Shown piece after piece: positions 1-13,200 of a stretch of 64,000 bases of DNA. The notes beneath the pieces were generated by a model. That model saw only the letters and a program-made list of their open reading frames with translations, searched no databases and had not been told where the DNA came from. The translations under genes were made by a program, and so were the position numbers. Every line of letters starts with the position of its first letter. Positions within the stretch are counted from its first letter, which is position 1. The DNA is from Liolophura sinensis (Eukaryota; Mollusca; Polyplacophora; Chitonida; Chitonidae). The DNA is taken from assembly GCF_032854445.1 (NCBI RefSeq), contig NC_088307.1:21528017-21592016 (forward strand), read 5' to 3'.

Positions 1-410
1 AGTTTAATGTTTGGTCTGGTCCTTTGTTTCCGGATATTCCATGTCATGGGGAATCTTAACGGCAGTTTCGCCTGTCGGGAAATTCCGTTTTGAAATTAGG
101 GAATTTTTGCTACTGAGAGCTGATTATGCCTTCGTGCCTTTTAACACGGTCATTTGGGAAACTCTGCTTTCGTGTACGATCACACATCTAGTGAGTTTTT
201 CGTCACCCAGTAATCTTGTGTTTGAGACATCTGTTCTGAGCTTTTATTACTCATTGATTCTTCGTGCTGTGACGTACTTTTATCCAAGATTCACTACAGG
301 TGGCGTTGCCCTCGAGGCCACATCATGTCAAGACCCGAGGACTACATTTTTAACTACTGGCATAGGCTTGGGACTTTATACCTAACCAGTTTCCAAGGGA
401 AGAGTGTGGC
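1..410. other. No recognised feature
   Basis: One ORF (11-385, +) has no recognisable motif or signal and no splice support. Nothing else was seen. Confidence 0.5.
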
Positions 411-425
411 TATCAGAGAGGTTGG

Positions 426-790
426 GGTGAGTGAGTGAGTGCTTGGGGTTTAACGCTGTACTCAACAATTTTTCAGTCATATGACGACGAAGGAATCCTT
501 AGGGTGCATGTACGTGTAATGTGCCTCCTTGTTGCAGGACGGATTTCCACCGCTCTTTTATTTAGTGCTGCTTCACTGAGACGACTTACCGAAGGCAAGT
601 AAGTCGCCCCGCCCGAGCCTTTATACTGATACAGGTCAACCAGTCGTTGCACTATCTCCTTCATGCTGAACGCCTAGCGAGGAAGTTACAACTTCATCTT
701 TTAAAGTCTTAGGTGTGACTCGATCAAGGATTGATCCTGGATTTACCGCTCCCGAAGCGGACGCTCTAACAACTGTGCTATCCGGGCCGG
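426..790 (-). mobile_element. SINE family B, full length, with target duplication
   Basis: Reads on the minus strand from a tRNA-like head (GCCCGGATAGCACAGTTG; B-box-like region degraded) through a body mentioning AACTTCCTCGCTAGGCGTTC to the tail ACGTTAAACCCCAAGCACTC. Flanked by a perfect 13-bp duplication TCAGAGAGGTTGG at 413-425 and 791-803. Confidence 0.85.
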
Positions 791-803
791 TCAGAGAGGT
801 TGG

Positions 804-1454
804 ATATAACCATTTGTCAGTGTAAGATTGATTGTCAGGTGAATACCAGTGTTATCTTTCAGCTTTGGAATTCACGAGAGACTGTGGATTTACGTATTTC
901 TGTGGCCTGAGACTTGACATCGAGGCGGTGGGAGAGACGCTTAGTTTATGTTACGATTGCTCACACTTCCAGCCTATTAATACGTAGACATACAAAACAG
1001 ATGAAACAGAATAGATTAGTGCGGCGACTTGTTCTACAATTTTAGCTCTTCCAATTTTACTGTACTAAAATAAACGACAAAGACATTAAAATTACGTTAC
1101 ATTGTATGGACCTGCTCAGTAACTGTCCTAATATTGATGATGAGCAGACGACAAACAAGTGTCTATGATCAAAACACTGAGAGATTTATTCGTAATATTT
1201 CCTGATTAATATTTAAGTCATTTTCAACACATTCAACAAAACTGATAAATGGTTTCATGGACAATGAGTTAATTTCCCGTTTTTGATTGAACTGCAAATC
1301 TTCAGGTTGTACTGACAGGTTTTTGATTAAAATTTGGATCGATGCAATTTCTTTCAAACAATTAAGGCTCTGAGATTGTTCTGTTGAATGTGAATAATGC
1401 ACATATCTTTAAATATGGCCTTCATTTATATTTTTTACATTTGTTACATTATAA
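804..1454. other. AT-rich, nothing recognised
   Basis: No repeat family, exon or promoter signal seen. The same holds for 1561-2034. Confidence 0.5.
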
Positions 1455-1560
1455 TTAAAGAAGTACAACACAGAGACTAAACCAGAGCAGCGAAGACAGT
1501 ATGATAGCTGGCAAATGGTCACACGCAAGCGATGAAATACGACCAATGCACATGGGCAAA
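1455..1560 (-). repeat. Repeat family C copy
   Basis: Interspersed repeat marked on its own strand by GTGTGACCATTTGCCA and GTCGTCGCTGCTCTGGTTTA. This copy has ACCAGAGCAGCGAAGACAGT on +. Confidence 0.65.
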
Positions 1561-2034
1561 AACTTTCTGGGCCAAGTTGAAAAGGCTTAAAGTGATATCC
1601 AGCATTCTTTTTTTTCCAGCTAAAGAGACTTTAATATGAATATGAAAACCACACTTGGAATAAGTACTAAATAGTCTTTTTGATGAAGGGTACTGTACTT
1701 ACAGGTGGTTTGTTAATTTAATTTAGTGTTTCTTTCACCTACAATACGACATTATGTAAAATGTTTCCATGTTGTTGCTCCCTCATTAGGCTTGGTCTGT
1801 TCCTACACGCATCATGACCAACATGTTTTGCTGGACATAGTCTGTTTCATCCGCCATAAAACGTATCACACAAAATCGATTTGTTTGTATCTATATGCAT
1901 ATCAGTGTAAGCAGTAAGCTTGATATCAATATCAAGTGTAAGCGGAAGAAAAAATCAATTCATACACAGGAATGTTAGGCGACTGATCACACATTACCAG
2001 AGATGTTCCTCTATTTATACATTTTATCGGTGAT

Positions 2035-2165
2035 ATACGCCGTATTCAAGAATATTTCACTTACAAGACGGTGACCAGCATTTGGTGGGAGGAAACCGGG
2101 CAGAGCCGGGAGGTAAGCCACATTGGTTATTGGAGAACCTCTCCACGTACGAATGTGCGATCGCG
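2035..2165 (-). mobile_element. SINE family A, degenerate
   Basis: Carries the family core on the minus strand: ATACGCCGTATTCAAGAATA and GGGAGGAAACCGGGCAGAGC. The tRNA half is lost. Confidence 0.7.
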
Positions 2166-2264
2166 TTGGTGTGTCTCCTGAATCTATGCCTCAAAACAGA
2201 CATTCATATACCAGGTCAATAATAACAAGGCCAATCCCTTAAACGATGTATAGCACAACCACCA

Positions 2265-2430
2265 AAGAACTAAGAAAGCAGATAAAATTATTAAAGACGT
2301 GCAGCATAGAGAGTAAACCAGAGCAGAGTAACAGTGTAATATCTGACAAATGGTCACACGTGTACGGCCTTTTGTCAATTTACCTCTGTCAGGGTTTTAT
2401 TCAAACTGTTTATGTAAATGCATAAATAGT
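2265..2430 (-). repeat. Repeat family C copy
   Basis: AAACCAGAGCAGAGTAACAG, ACAAATGGTCACACGTGTAC and the distal part AACTGTTTATGTAAATGC. TAAAGACGTRCAGC recurs at 2590, which suggests a local partial duplication. Confidence 0.7.
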
Positions 2431-2704
2431 AGCGATTTACACGCCCCCCTTGCACCATGGCTTAAGCAGAATTTGGCTTTGTTGTCATCACATTTAGTGT
2501 ACAACCACATTAAAACAATGCTAAGGGGCCAGGCTTGGGGGATGCTTAGTCCACCAGCAGAATCCTGGTTTATGCAGGAATATAATATTATTAAAGACGT
2601 ACAGCTTAGAGAGTAAGTACGTGAGCCATTTTGCTGTGCTACTAGTACACTAACCACTGTAGGCCACGGAGGCCCTCTGTTCCTCTATATAATTTTATCT
2701 GATT

Positions 2705-2810
2705 TTTTTATTTGATTGGTGTTTTACCCCGTTCTGAAGAATGTTTCACTTTTACGACGGTTGCCAGCATTATTTTGGGAGGAAACAAGGCAGAGCCCGG
2801 GGGTTTCTCT
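2705..2810 (-). mobile_element. SINE family A, tail half
   Basis: TTTATTTGATTGGTGTTTTA, GGGAGGAAACAAGGCAGAGC. The head side is missing, but a detached GGCCACGGAGGCCC lies just before it at 2662. Confidence 0.7.
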
Positions 2811-2879
2811 ATTTAACATGTTCAAGCCGTCAGTTTTATATTCCTACACTTTATCGTATACTAGAGAACGAGCCATGGT

Positions 2880-3145
2880 CTAACGTCACTTGTCTTTCAA
2901 TAGCTAGTATGCTCAAGGACATGGGTTCAAATCCGGCCATGGACGTAGATTCCGGCTCTCTCACTGGCTTTGGTGACAAACGCTCGTGTGGCCGTTTGAG
3001 CAGTCTTGCATGCGTTGCAGACCACTTTGTCTTCCACCAACATGGTGTGCATACCTGCACGTTATTTGTGGGAAAGTTCGTCAGTAACTTGCCAAAGGTG
3101 GGTGGTTTACGCCGGAAACTGACCGCCATAAGTATTCTTAATTAA
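2880..3145 (+). mobile_element. SINE family E/F copy
   Basis: B box GGGTTCAAATCCGGCC, then CCACTTTGTCTTCCACCAAC, GCCAAAGGTGGGTGGTTTAC and AACTGACCGCCATAAGTATT. Confidence 0.6.
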
Positions 3146-3870
3146 GGCGGTGCACAATAACCTAACACATAACTATTCATCTTATACCAGACTGTAACCT
3201 TAAACGCATAGGCACTGTGATGCTTTGACGCATAATATAAACAAATGCCACTCATTTTGCTTTCTGTTTTTGTCTTCAGAATGCCATTTTGTGGAAGTCG
3301 TTTATTGTTGATCTTATTACTTTTCCACGGCGACCAGGAATACAAAAAAAAAGCGGAAACAAAAAACGGAGGAGAAAGAATGGTAAGGTCAGATTTAGAA
3401 GATTAACGAGTTGGATCTTGTTGACTTGTCGAACAAAAACGTGATTTGTTCGTTTGCAGCTGTGTACGACACGAGCATCAAGGCTTTTACAGGGTCAATT
3501 TTGTCTAATCTGCCAGGGATAAATTACGGAGCAATCCATTACGTACGGTACGGTAGGTGTTATCAAGCTCTGCCCGGCGGTGGAGCACATGATCGCTGGC
3601 CAAGAGCATGACAGCGAAAAATGGCCGTCATTGATTTTTCCCCTGGCTCGTAGACGCGAGGTCTGCCGTCGGCTCGAGGTAGTGCGTCCGCCTCAGTCAG
3701 GCGAGCTCTGGATTACTGTGGAACTTGGAGGGCCATTTGGAAGCCTGATGGATCGAAGGATCATAACCCGGCAGACAGGTGTTTGATAGGCCCGTACCAG
3801 GTCATTAATTTAGCCAAGAAAAACGGGTCGGACCCCCGACTTCGATGACTTGTCACTCTTACGGGGCACC
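3146..3870. other. 5' flank of the CCN gene
   Basis: AT-rich to 3540, then more balanced composition with several CG dinucleotides up to the TATA box. Presumed promoter-proximal region; no individual factor site can be asserted. Confidence 0.4.
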
Positions 3871-3878
3871 TATAAAAG
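3871..3878 (+). promoter_or_regulatory. TATA box, probable CCN gene core promoter
   Basis: TATAAAAG lies about 280 nt before the signal-peptide ATG. Transcription would be expected to start near 3900. The 5' leader would then hold a short upstream ORF at 3937-3972 (11 codons plus TGA) and two in-frame upstream ATGs (3996, 4122) in weak context. The flank from about 3540 is richer in G+C than its surroundings. Confidence 0.45.
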
Positions 3879-4151
3879 CTTTCATCGGCAAACCACGACG
3901 AACACTGAGAAGGCCGCCAGTGTTAGCTATTCTTGGATGAGCGAAGAAGGGCGTGGTGTGGTGGGCTGTTGACGCCCTAACTCTTTAACCCGCTTGTGGA
4001 TGCTTGTTGCCCTTTTGCCTGTCGCGTTTCTAGAAAGGCAGCTTTAGCCTTCGACTGTTGGGGTTCGTTGACCCGGCTTGGTCGTATTTTATCGGAAAGA
4101 GCGTCGTGGGCGATTAACTCAATGTGTCAGTTCAGACGCGTTTGCAGGATC

Positions 4152-4295
4152 ATGTCTGGGCCGCTGAATGTTGTACTGGGTTACCTAGTAATTGCGCACC
4201 TCATGCCCTTGGTCCTCAACGAGGTGCACTCGCCATGCTACAGTTGTGTCCTTTACAAGATGAAACACAAACGGCAAATAACGTACAACTCTACG
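4152..4295 (+). CDS. Signal-peptide exon, probable CCN exon 1
   Basis: Encodes 48 residues. Residues 1-27 look like a signal peptide: hydrophobic core NVVLGYLVIAHLMPLVL, with probable cleavage after NEVHS. A short segment follows with a CYSC pair, a KMKHKR basic patch and an N-S-T sequence. The exon ends at ACG|gtaagt, a near-perfect donor, in phase 0, matching the phase 0 start of the IGFBP exon at 22037. ATG 4152 is preferred because the hydrophobic core starts just after it and A is at -3. ATGs at 3996 and 4122 are in frame but would bury the signal sequence behind 52 or 10 residues. The weak points are the 17.7 kb intron and the two cysteines before the IGFBP module, which are not typical. 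It could belong to another transcript. Confidence 0.55.
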
Positions 4296-7200
4296 GTAAG
4301 TATTGCAACCATTATGTGTCATTTAGTCAAAGTGTCTTGTACGTCATCTATTCTTATCTATTGATATATTTGATTAGTGCTAAATGACGCAATCCCGAAA
4401 TTTTCACTTGGATGACACCACCAAGTTTATAAGGGGAGGAGTCCGTATTACCAGAAATAAAACACTGTCCTCTAACAGGTAATTAACGCACCTTGTAACT
4501 TTACGCCAGAGTCGGATTCGAACACACGTCCTCCGCCATCAGAACATTATTGGCTGTGACCAGGGACGTTATGAAACGTCTTAACACATATACTCAAGCA
4601 CAGCTACAATTACAATATTTTGCTTGAGGAAGTTTAAAACTTGCCACCGAGAGTTTACTGAAGAAAAATGTACCAACCACAAGTTTATCATTTTAGACAT
4701 TGCAATTTATGAGTTTATCTTATAAATCAAGCCGCGTCAACGAACCCCACACTAACTGTGATAAATTGACAAGAGGCCGTATTTCACCGGTTACGTGTGA
4801 CCATTTGCCAGCCATCGCACTGTCGTCGCTGCCTTGGTTGTACCCTCTATGTTGTAAGTCTTTTATATTAAGATGCTTGATAAATAGGAGCACAGAATAA
4901 ATAAGCTATATAAAGCTATATAAGGCAGCCAGAACCTGAGTACTGGTAGGCAGGATGGAACAACACTATTGAGTAGGGGCGGGATGATCAGGTGGGATGA
5001 TCAGGTGGGATGATGAGGTGAGATGATGAGATGGGTTGATGAGGTGGGATGATGATGTGCTAAAATAACCAACATTGGTATTTGTAAAATTTTCTGAAGA
5101 GATTGCTTTAAATGGTCTGAAATCACGTCGTATCTTTGGTTTGTGTTACTTTAGCAGAAAACTAGATGATAATGCATTCTTTTTTGTTAAATGTTTAGGC
5201 CACTTATAGCAACATCATTAACTGTAACGAAATGTTTTTAATTACACTTAAAAACACCTAACGTTGTGAACGTAAACTGTCATTTCATCATTCAAGCAGC
5301 CTTCAGGGTTTGGCACTGTGTTAATGCTCTTTCGCAATTTGCAATGTGACATTTACAGAAAGATAGCATGAAATTTGAGAAAATCGATCAGAGCATGCTC
5401 CTAATAATGCCATGTTAACAAAATGAATGACGGACGAGCATTATAGTGATGTGATTGTTATCTAAATTAGCCCAAAGACAAAACACAAAATACAAAAAAA
5501 ACAAACACGATAACACACTGTCAAAATTGTGCTGATTTGATTGATTTATTTTTTTATTTGAGTGGTGTTTAACGCCGTACTCAAGAATATTTCACTTATT
5601 CGACGGCGGCCAGCATTATGGTGGGTAGAAACCAGGCAGAGCCCGGGAGAAACCCACAACTATCCGCAGGTTGTTGGCAGACCATCACACATACGGCCGG
5701 AGAGTGCTGATTTGAAGAATGAGCTTTCGGTCAAGGGTAAGAATGGAGGTAATAAACAAGTAAATCTAGAAATGAACTGATTAGGGTAAGTAGTATCCAT
5801 ACCTTAAGCGACAATCACGTCGGAAGGGTGTAATTTATTTGTTTCACTGAAGTTTTTACGCCTTACTCAAGAATATTTCACTTATACGACATCGGTCAGC
5901 ATTATGGTGGGAGAAAACGCATGATCATCCGGAGGTGGCCGGCAGACCTTTCCACGTATATGTATGATCGGAGTGGATCGCAGCATGAGCTGGATTTGAA
6001 CTCACGGCGACCGTATTGGTGAGAGTCTTCTGGGTCATTACGTCTCGCTGGCACTCTAACCACCTCTAATGAAGCCCGGAGGTAATAATGGCTTACGTCA
6101 TAAATTCGGTTTCTATGGACTGGTTAACTGGGAATTCCATTGCTTTTCGCCTTTCCCATGGAAATATGAAGGCTTTAGCTCATAGAAAGGAAACCAAGCT
6201 TTTTTACTTTTTGGTTGACCTGACGTGTCAAGGACGCACAAAACAAACTTTAGCAATGTTAAGTCTCTGTTACTCTTAATAACTTACCCTGCAATTACAA
6301 ATTTTCTTGTATTAAAAAGTGATAGATCATCGCTGATCCATTTTTCTTCTTTATTTCCATTCTTAGCTCGTTTAGGGGGTTGTTTTAATTACGAATACGT
6401 GACTTTACTTCTTTGGTAGCTTGGACGGCTGTGATGTTCGGAGGTAATGTTCACTATGCGTGATCTTGAACTTTGCTCATGCACACGCCTGAGCAGTAAC
6501 AAGTTATACACGCCTTAAACAATAGTAGGTATAAAATGCAATGATGTTTATTAAACGATTTATTAAACTAAGATTACTCACGCCAAGTCTTCATCTGACT
6601 ATTGACGTCATATCACTGAAAAATTGTCAAGTACGACGTAAACCCGCAAGCATACGTACTTCAGCTGACTCAATTCCGTTGCTGTATATTATCTGCATAA
6701 AAAGCTAGCTATAGTTAGATTTTTTTGCCCAATTCGAGATACAGTTTGACATATTCATTACCTTGATTTACGTAACCAGTTTTTATCAGTGTAAAATATA
6801 GATGCTTTATAACACTCTGACTAGAAGTAGTAAATTAGAGCAAAGGTTTTATATTTTCATCTAAGTTTCATTGATACATATTGATACATCTGATAGAGTG
6901 GATATCATCTTTGTCTTCTTCAAAGGGCTCTAGTTAGTGTTTATTCCTTTATTTTTTTCTACTGTGTTTTTTGAAGTCTGGCAGCGTTAAAATCTGTGCA
7001 TCCTTTGAAAAATAAGTTGACTACTTGCCAAAAATCGATAAATTATTCCACTTTGGTTGTATCCTCCGCCCATTAGTCTGACTGCTATATTGTGTAAGTG
7101 AAATATTGCTGAATTTGGCGTTAAAATACCAATCAGTTTGTATGTTATTAAACTAATCACTTGTTTTTGACGCGGTTCTTCCGATTGAATCATATGTGCG

Positions 7201-10200
7201 ACACATAATCGGAAGCCACCAGCATAGTTTTCACATTTTGTATCTGTTTTTATCCTAGAAACGTTCGTGTTGCACAATTTTTGGTTCATTTGGACACTCC
7301 AGTGGAGTTCTCTGTTGACTCATCGACCTAAAGAGTTATTCGCGGAGAAGCCGATTCTTTCCAGACTAATCAAGTTGCGCGCACAAATAAAAATGTCACA
7401 ACTTCGACTGCAGCTGTAAGGCAGGTGATCGAACGCGTGAAAATGCATATTCATTTGGAACACTGAATTCTTTCGAGGAATGATTTATGCCTTTTCACAC
7501 AAACTAACTCCGGTAACCCGCGAATGGTCGTGATGGGTTCCGACGGCTCGCTCGGAGTTAGCTTCTACCATGCTGGCGGCAGTCGTAAAAGAGAAATATT
7601 CGTGAGAACTCCGTAAAATTCCAGTCAAATATATAAATAAATTTAAAGTAAGCCGTTGTTTAGTTCATATAGTCCAACATATAACGTCACTTGTTATAGC
7701 TACTCATTACGAATTCATGCCAACTCGAATCTCCACATCTTCCCTGGCATAATGGTGCTGGAGTTACCTATCATCGATTGTTACGTAATCCAGGATGTGC
7801 CCACCGGTGCGGACTAATTGGGAAGTTGCCTAGAGGATAGGGATCCCAAAGTGGATAAGAAATTAAATCGCAGCTGATAAACAGACATAAAAGTTAGTCG
7901 GTTTATAATAGGGGGATCTTAATCCGATCTGGTCACGGCGACCTCAAATTGCTGTGCTTGAAAGACAAGACAACAGATACATGTATGTTCATATGCATCG
8001 AAACACTGTCTCACAGAAAGTTAAACATAAAGCGTTTTGTTTTGTTTTTGTGATCAAACGTCGCCATGTTATGAATTTTATCTAATAAGGCGATTATTAT
8101 GTCTATAGTCGGAGATCGCACCTGCTGTCCACTGATGTCACGTGGATACTGCTTTGCCTTTTAGCCACATGGGCATTGTGGTGCGAGTTATGCGTTATCG
8201 TGTTTCCGGTTTCTCTAACATGGCGCATCTCATAACCTAGTAAGAGTACCAAATTAAAGCTATAGAGTTGCCTGTTACGTCAGGACAAAATAGCTGTGGC
8301 CATTTAGGCTCCTCTTCCAAAATAATTAAGGTATGATATTATTTCTTGTCTTCTCTTTTAAACAGACCGCAAACACTAACAAAAGGCATATGCCTGCTGA
8401 AAGACCATAAAAAACTATTCTGGACAATGGTTGGATTAATTATATTTTAGAATGTTTTCAATTGCATTTGAAACACAGCATTCTACAGTAGCCTTTTCTG
8501 GCCAAATTGTCACATGCGTGGTCACCACGCGGCATACTCAGCCAAACTTCTGTATTCAAAATGCGTATTCATATACAGAGCTATGAATACTTTCGAGGAA
8601 TGATAGAAGTGGTATAATGGCTTAGCCGCGCAACAGCAATATTTTAACTATATCCTCGTGAGTGTAGGCTACACTACGACAAATGGCATGGCCTGAATGC
8701 TGCTTATAGTGAATAGACTGGTCTTATTTTCATTCCATTTGTGGTATTAGACGAGTCCATGCAACACATCAGATCATGCAAAACGTGCTTTACCAAGTTT
8801 CACTATCTGAATAGGATTATGTTTCAAACGACATAAGGAATGTTTTTTTTTTTTTTTTTTACAATTAAACTAAATTTTACCAAGCAATCGAGCCACAATC
8901 GGCAACCGCGTGAACCGAAAAGGCTAAACATCATAAGGAAGTTCTTTATGTCTTTACCCAATGCAGGCTCTTTTCCAGAGCGCTCATCCGGTCATAATGT
9001 GGCAAATGTCTGGCTAATGGCATTTCTCGATTCCTCGTAGTCGCTCACCTTTAAGTGATCGCGCGTTAGGGGAACGTTGAATAGGGTTACGACAACCTGA
9101 TTCAGAAAGTGGAAAAGAAGACTTCGTGCGTGGCAGAAAACTACCAACAACAGACTTGTATTCGCCTAAAGCTATTTCGGAATAGTAATATGTTTTTTTG
9201 TTGGTTTTTTTTGCCTTAAGTAGCGCATTGGCTACATTTTAGGCCTACAAGAGGAACTAAATTATCTGGCGGAGGCACGCAAACAACCTGTGAACGGAAT
9301 TATCACCGTACTACTTGGTATAAATGGGGAGCTGCGCAATTTGTTTGACTTTTGTCGTACTGTGTCCTTCTTACCATGAAAAGCATTTCTTAGAGCAAGG
9401 GACCCATATCAACAGAAATTTGCGCTAAAAGACAACAAACCTATCAATCCATCAGTAAACCTCTCCATCTGTCAGTGAATTTTTTAAATTTGAAACATAT
9501 GAGTTTGCACTTGTGCTATAAGACAGTAATGAATTAATTTTTTTTTCACATATTATCTGTACAAAGTATTATCTCCAGAGCCAGCCTCATACAATGTGTC
9601 TCACGTAGACCAATAACACATACCGGTATAACACATTTCGCCATAACAGATATTACTAAAACACACATTCCTACAGCAGGCAATAATATATCAAATACAC
9701 CCATAACAGAGATGACCATGGGATCAAACTCGGGTCGGGCCATGCCAAAGACCTTAAAAAATGCTAGATTTTGCTGCCTCGCTTGGCGCTGAGAGGTTAG
9801 AGTAAGGACACATGACTGGTTGATCCGGTGTCAGTATAATGTGATTGGGTGGGATTCCATGTCTGGTGTCTTCGTCTCCATACCGTAATTCAGAGGCGAT
9901 AGCACTTTGGCGGCATGGACTCGCCCTGCCACAAGAAGATACTACACACACCTACTAACTCCTCGTCGTCATATGACTGAAAAATTGTTTAAGTAAGACG
10001 TTATACCCCAAGCGTATGTACATAGCAGAAATGGAAGCCTCCTTCGCCGAGGTGTTTATCGTGCCAGATCGGCACAGAAGCCCCTCACCAATGCAGTCGC
10101 CGTCAGCCAAGCACAGCTCATGCCGGCTTCTTTTCCAACTGTACGTGGGAAGGTTTCCCTGTAACCTGCAAGTGGTCATTGGTTTCCTCCGGGTTCTGAT

Positions 10201-13200
10201 CTGTTTCCTCCCATCATAATGCTGGCCGCCATCGTATAAGTGAAATATTCTTGAGTACGACATTAAACACCAATGAAATAAATAAATAAATAGATAAATC
10301 GTAACAATCATGCCTTATTGTAAACATCAAAGAAAAATAAAAAAACATCTGTGGTGTTTATAAGCACCAAAAGCACTCTTAACATTTACCAAGGAAACTT
10401 TCACAAAGATGGCCGTTTTGGTATAGTAATTAACATAGCGTAGTTCAAATTCATGATTCAAATCATTTAATTAATACTTGTCATTTGTCAACTCCTATAT
10501 ATAATACATGTCTTTTTTCTGATCTGGTATGCAAAACATAAGTGTACTGGAAATCCCTCGACAGCCGCATTCCTGTATATGGGTATGTTTATCTTTTTAT
10601 AACTTTACAGGCTATTCGACCAATGGGTAGATGTAGATATTAACAATTGGCTCCTGACCAATAAGGTCACAAGTTCAAATCCTGCTCTCGCTTGATTGAC
10701 TGCGGTTTTAAATCAGAAATTTGTCAGGTATTGAATAAGACGTCTGATACTATGCTCCCGGGCACTTTCTCCACCCATAAACCTAACAGCCATCAGATAA
10801 GTGCAAAACATTCATGAATATGCTGATAGTCACCACATAAATAAATAAAAAGTAAGTAAATAAATAATTAAATAAATTTACGTGTTATATTATTACTGAA
10901 CAATCAAAGTCCCCGTCCACTAATAAGTCCCCGTCCACTGATTTCTGTAGAAATACTGCGGCTATCCCCTCAAGATTTTGTGTTGTGCCTTCCAGGGCTC
11001 TAATGAGCAGACGGCAGTCTCGGAATTCTTCGGTAATTTCCGTTCAGCTATCGATAATTACCGATATCAGCGGAAGGGCATCCAGATCCAGCCAGCGTAT
11101 ATAGGATGATAAACCCGTCCAGCTGCAAAATTAGATAAGTGTATGCTGACTGAATACGGTACTTCGATAACTAACGTATATTTGTTCTCCCTCATGGCAG
11201 CGTGACTAATTAATTAGGAGGGGTATAAATACATAGCCACGTGCGTCATACGTATGGTAGATTGCCGTGTACCCAAAGGTTAACTCGATATATAGGCCTA
11301 AAAATGTGCAGATCTTCCATATACCTGGAACTCACCGGTATGTGCTAAGATTATTTATTTATAAATGAGTACTTGAATGCCTGTCAGTTTCCAGTGTTCT
11401 CCGCTATTTTACGCTTGTCTTCTGTATTGGTTTGTCGCGTGCAATGAAAACTTCGGGTGCATGTTACTGTAGCTAGTAGGTACCTTCGGGGATACATCCG
11501 TGCACCATATACTGCAATGTACATATCTCTGTAGATTTTATTCATGTCTTTCTTTTATTGCATGGTTTTTAGCACAATACCAAAGAAATTTTCACCAATA
11601 CGGTGAATAATTTCAATAATATGGTGGTTAGTTTTACGAGTAGAGGAAACCGTAAGGTGCGGCCAAAAACCACCGACCTGTGGCAAGTGATTTGATGCAA
11701 ATTGAAATGAAATTTATCGGAAGTGACGTACAGGTAGACAGATCACAAGTCACGGCCATGTGAGCGCCATCAACCGCTAATTCTTACAAAATATAACTTG
11801 TCAATTCACCTCAGTTAGGGTTTTATTTTAACTGTTCATGTAAATGCATAAATAGTAAAAAATTGAGACGTACAATATATTTAAAATGTATAGCATAAAG
11901 AGAAAACGAGAGCAGCGACGACAGTGTGATGTGGATGAATCTATACGTCATTCGTACATCTGCCATCAACCACGATCGACGTTTCACGGGCCAACTCCGA
12001 CGAACAGGGAGACCACAGACATCCAGAATGTCCCTGCCCATGCACGGCCAAGACTGAACCTACACCTTGTATGTCATATGACAATTGAAGGACAAACATT
12101 GTAGCCACTCGCCCAAGGCCCCGTATACGGCATAGTAAGCCTGTAGAAACAGTACATCGACAGTACTAGTAGAGTGCATCTGTTTAACTGTGTCATTAGA
12201 TTCAATGATTATAGCACACATCTGTTAAGACAGTAGGTCCCTGTCTACACTGCGTGGTACATCAGTAACGTATGCCTGTTAAGACTGCAGGTTTGCACTA
12301 AAGTAGGCTTACGCTTGCCGCCATATTAAATATGGATAGAATTCCATGGTACAATGTATTTAGCTAAATGCACTCTACAGAACAGAACATGAACTTCTTT
12401 TGCTGGAGATCCAACATGGCCGCCAGGGCTAGTCATCTGTGCACTACATTTCCATTAAACAACGCATATTTACAATGCTGTACTGTTCATCTATACAATG
12501 TATGACGTTAAACTTCAATCCTAAATACATCTGTGCAATACTCAGATATTTGTAGACACAGTACAGTGGTTAAGAAAGTGTACCTATACAGTACTGCACA
12601 TCCCTAAAGTGCTGTACATTATGTACCATAGTGTACATTTGTACACCACATATATACCAAGATGTTAGACTGTGTCAGCCTATGAACAAACCGAAGTCCT
12701 TTCGCTGTTCGTATATAGATGTAACGGTTGTTGAGACAAATAGGTGCATCGAAATCAACTGCAAGAGGGTAAATACTGTGAAAGCTAATCTGTTAAATTG
12801 ACAGAATGCACTGTTTTCTGAGTGATGACAGAATTGATTGTAATGTTACTGCAAACTGTTTTGTTATGTGTGACAGACTTTACTGCTATACAGAATACGT
12901 TTGTTAGTATAATTGATTAGTGTGTTGGGTTTAGCCCGCGTTTTGAGACATACACTGTAAGAGATAATCTTAACAGTTGTTAGTAGGGCCAAGATAAGTT
13001 AACAGTTGGCAGTGGGGCCATGATTATAAGTTAACAGTTGGCAATAGGTGCACGATGATAAGTTAACAGTTGGCAGTAGGTGCATGATTATAAGTTAACA
13101 GTTGGCAGTAGGTGCATGATTATAAGTTAACTGTTGGCAGTAGGTGCACGATGATAAGTTAACTGTTGGCAATAGGTGCACGATGATAAGTTAACTGTTG

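Larger units (their letters stand above)
6086..9769. other. CCN intron 1, largely unique
   Basis: 3.7 kb in which I see only a SINE relic (7045) and a poly-T tract (8843). ORFs up to 100 codons have no protein features. Confidence 0.5.
10861..12961. other. CCN intron 1, mostly unassigned
   Basis: Holds two listed repeat copies (11615, 11785). A tandem-like AGTCCCCGTCCACT pair lies at 10908-10940. The rest is unrecognised. Confidence 0.45.
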
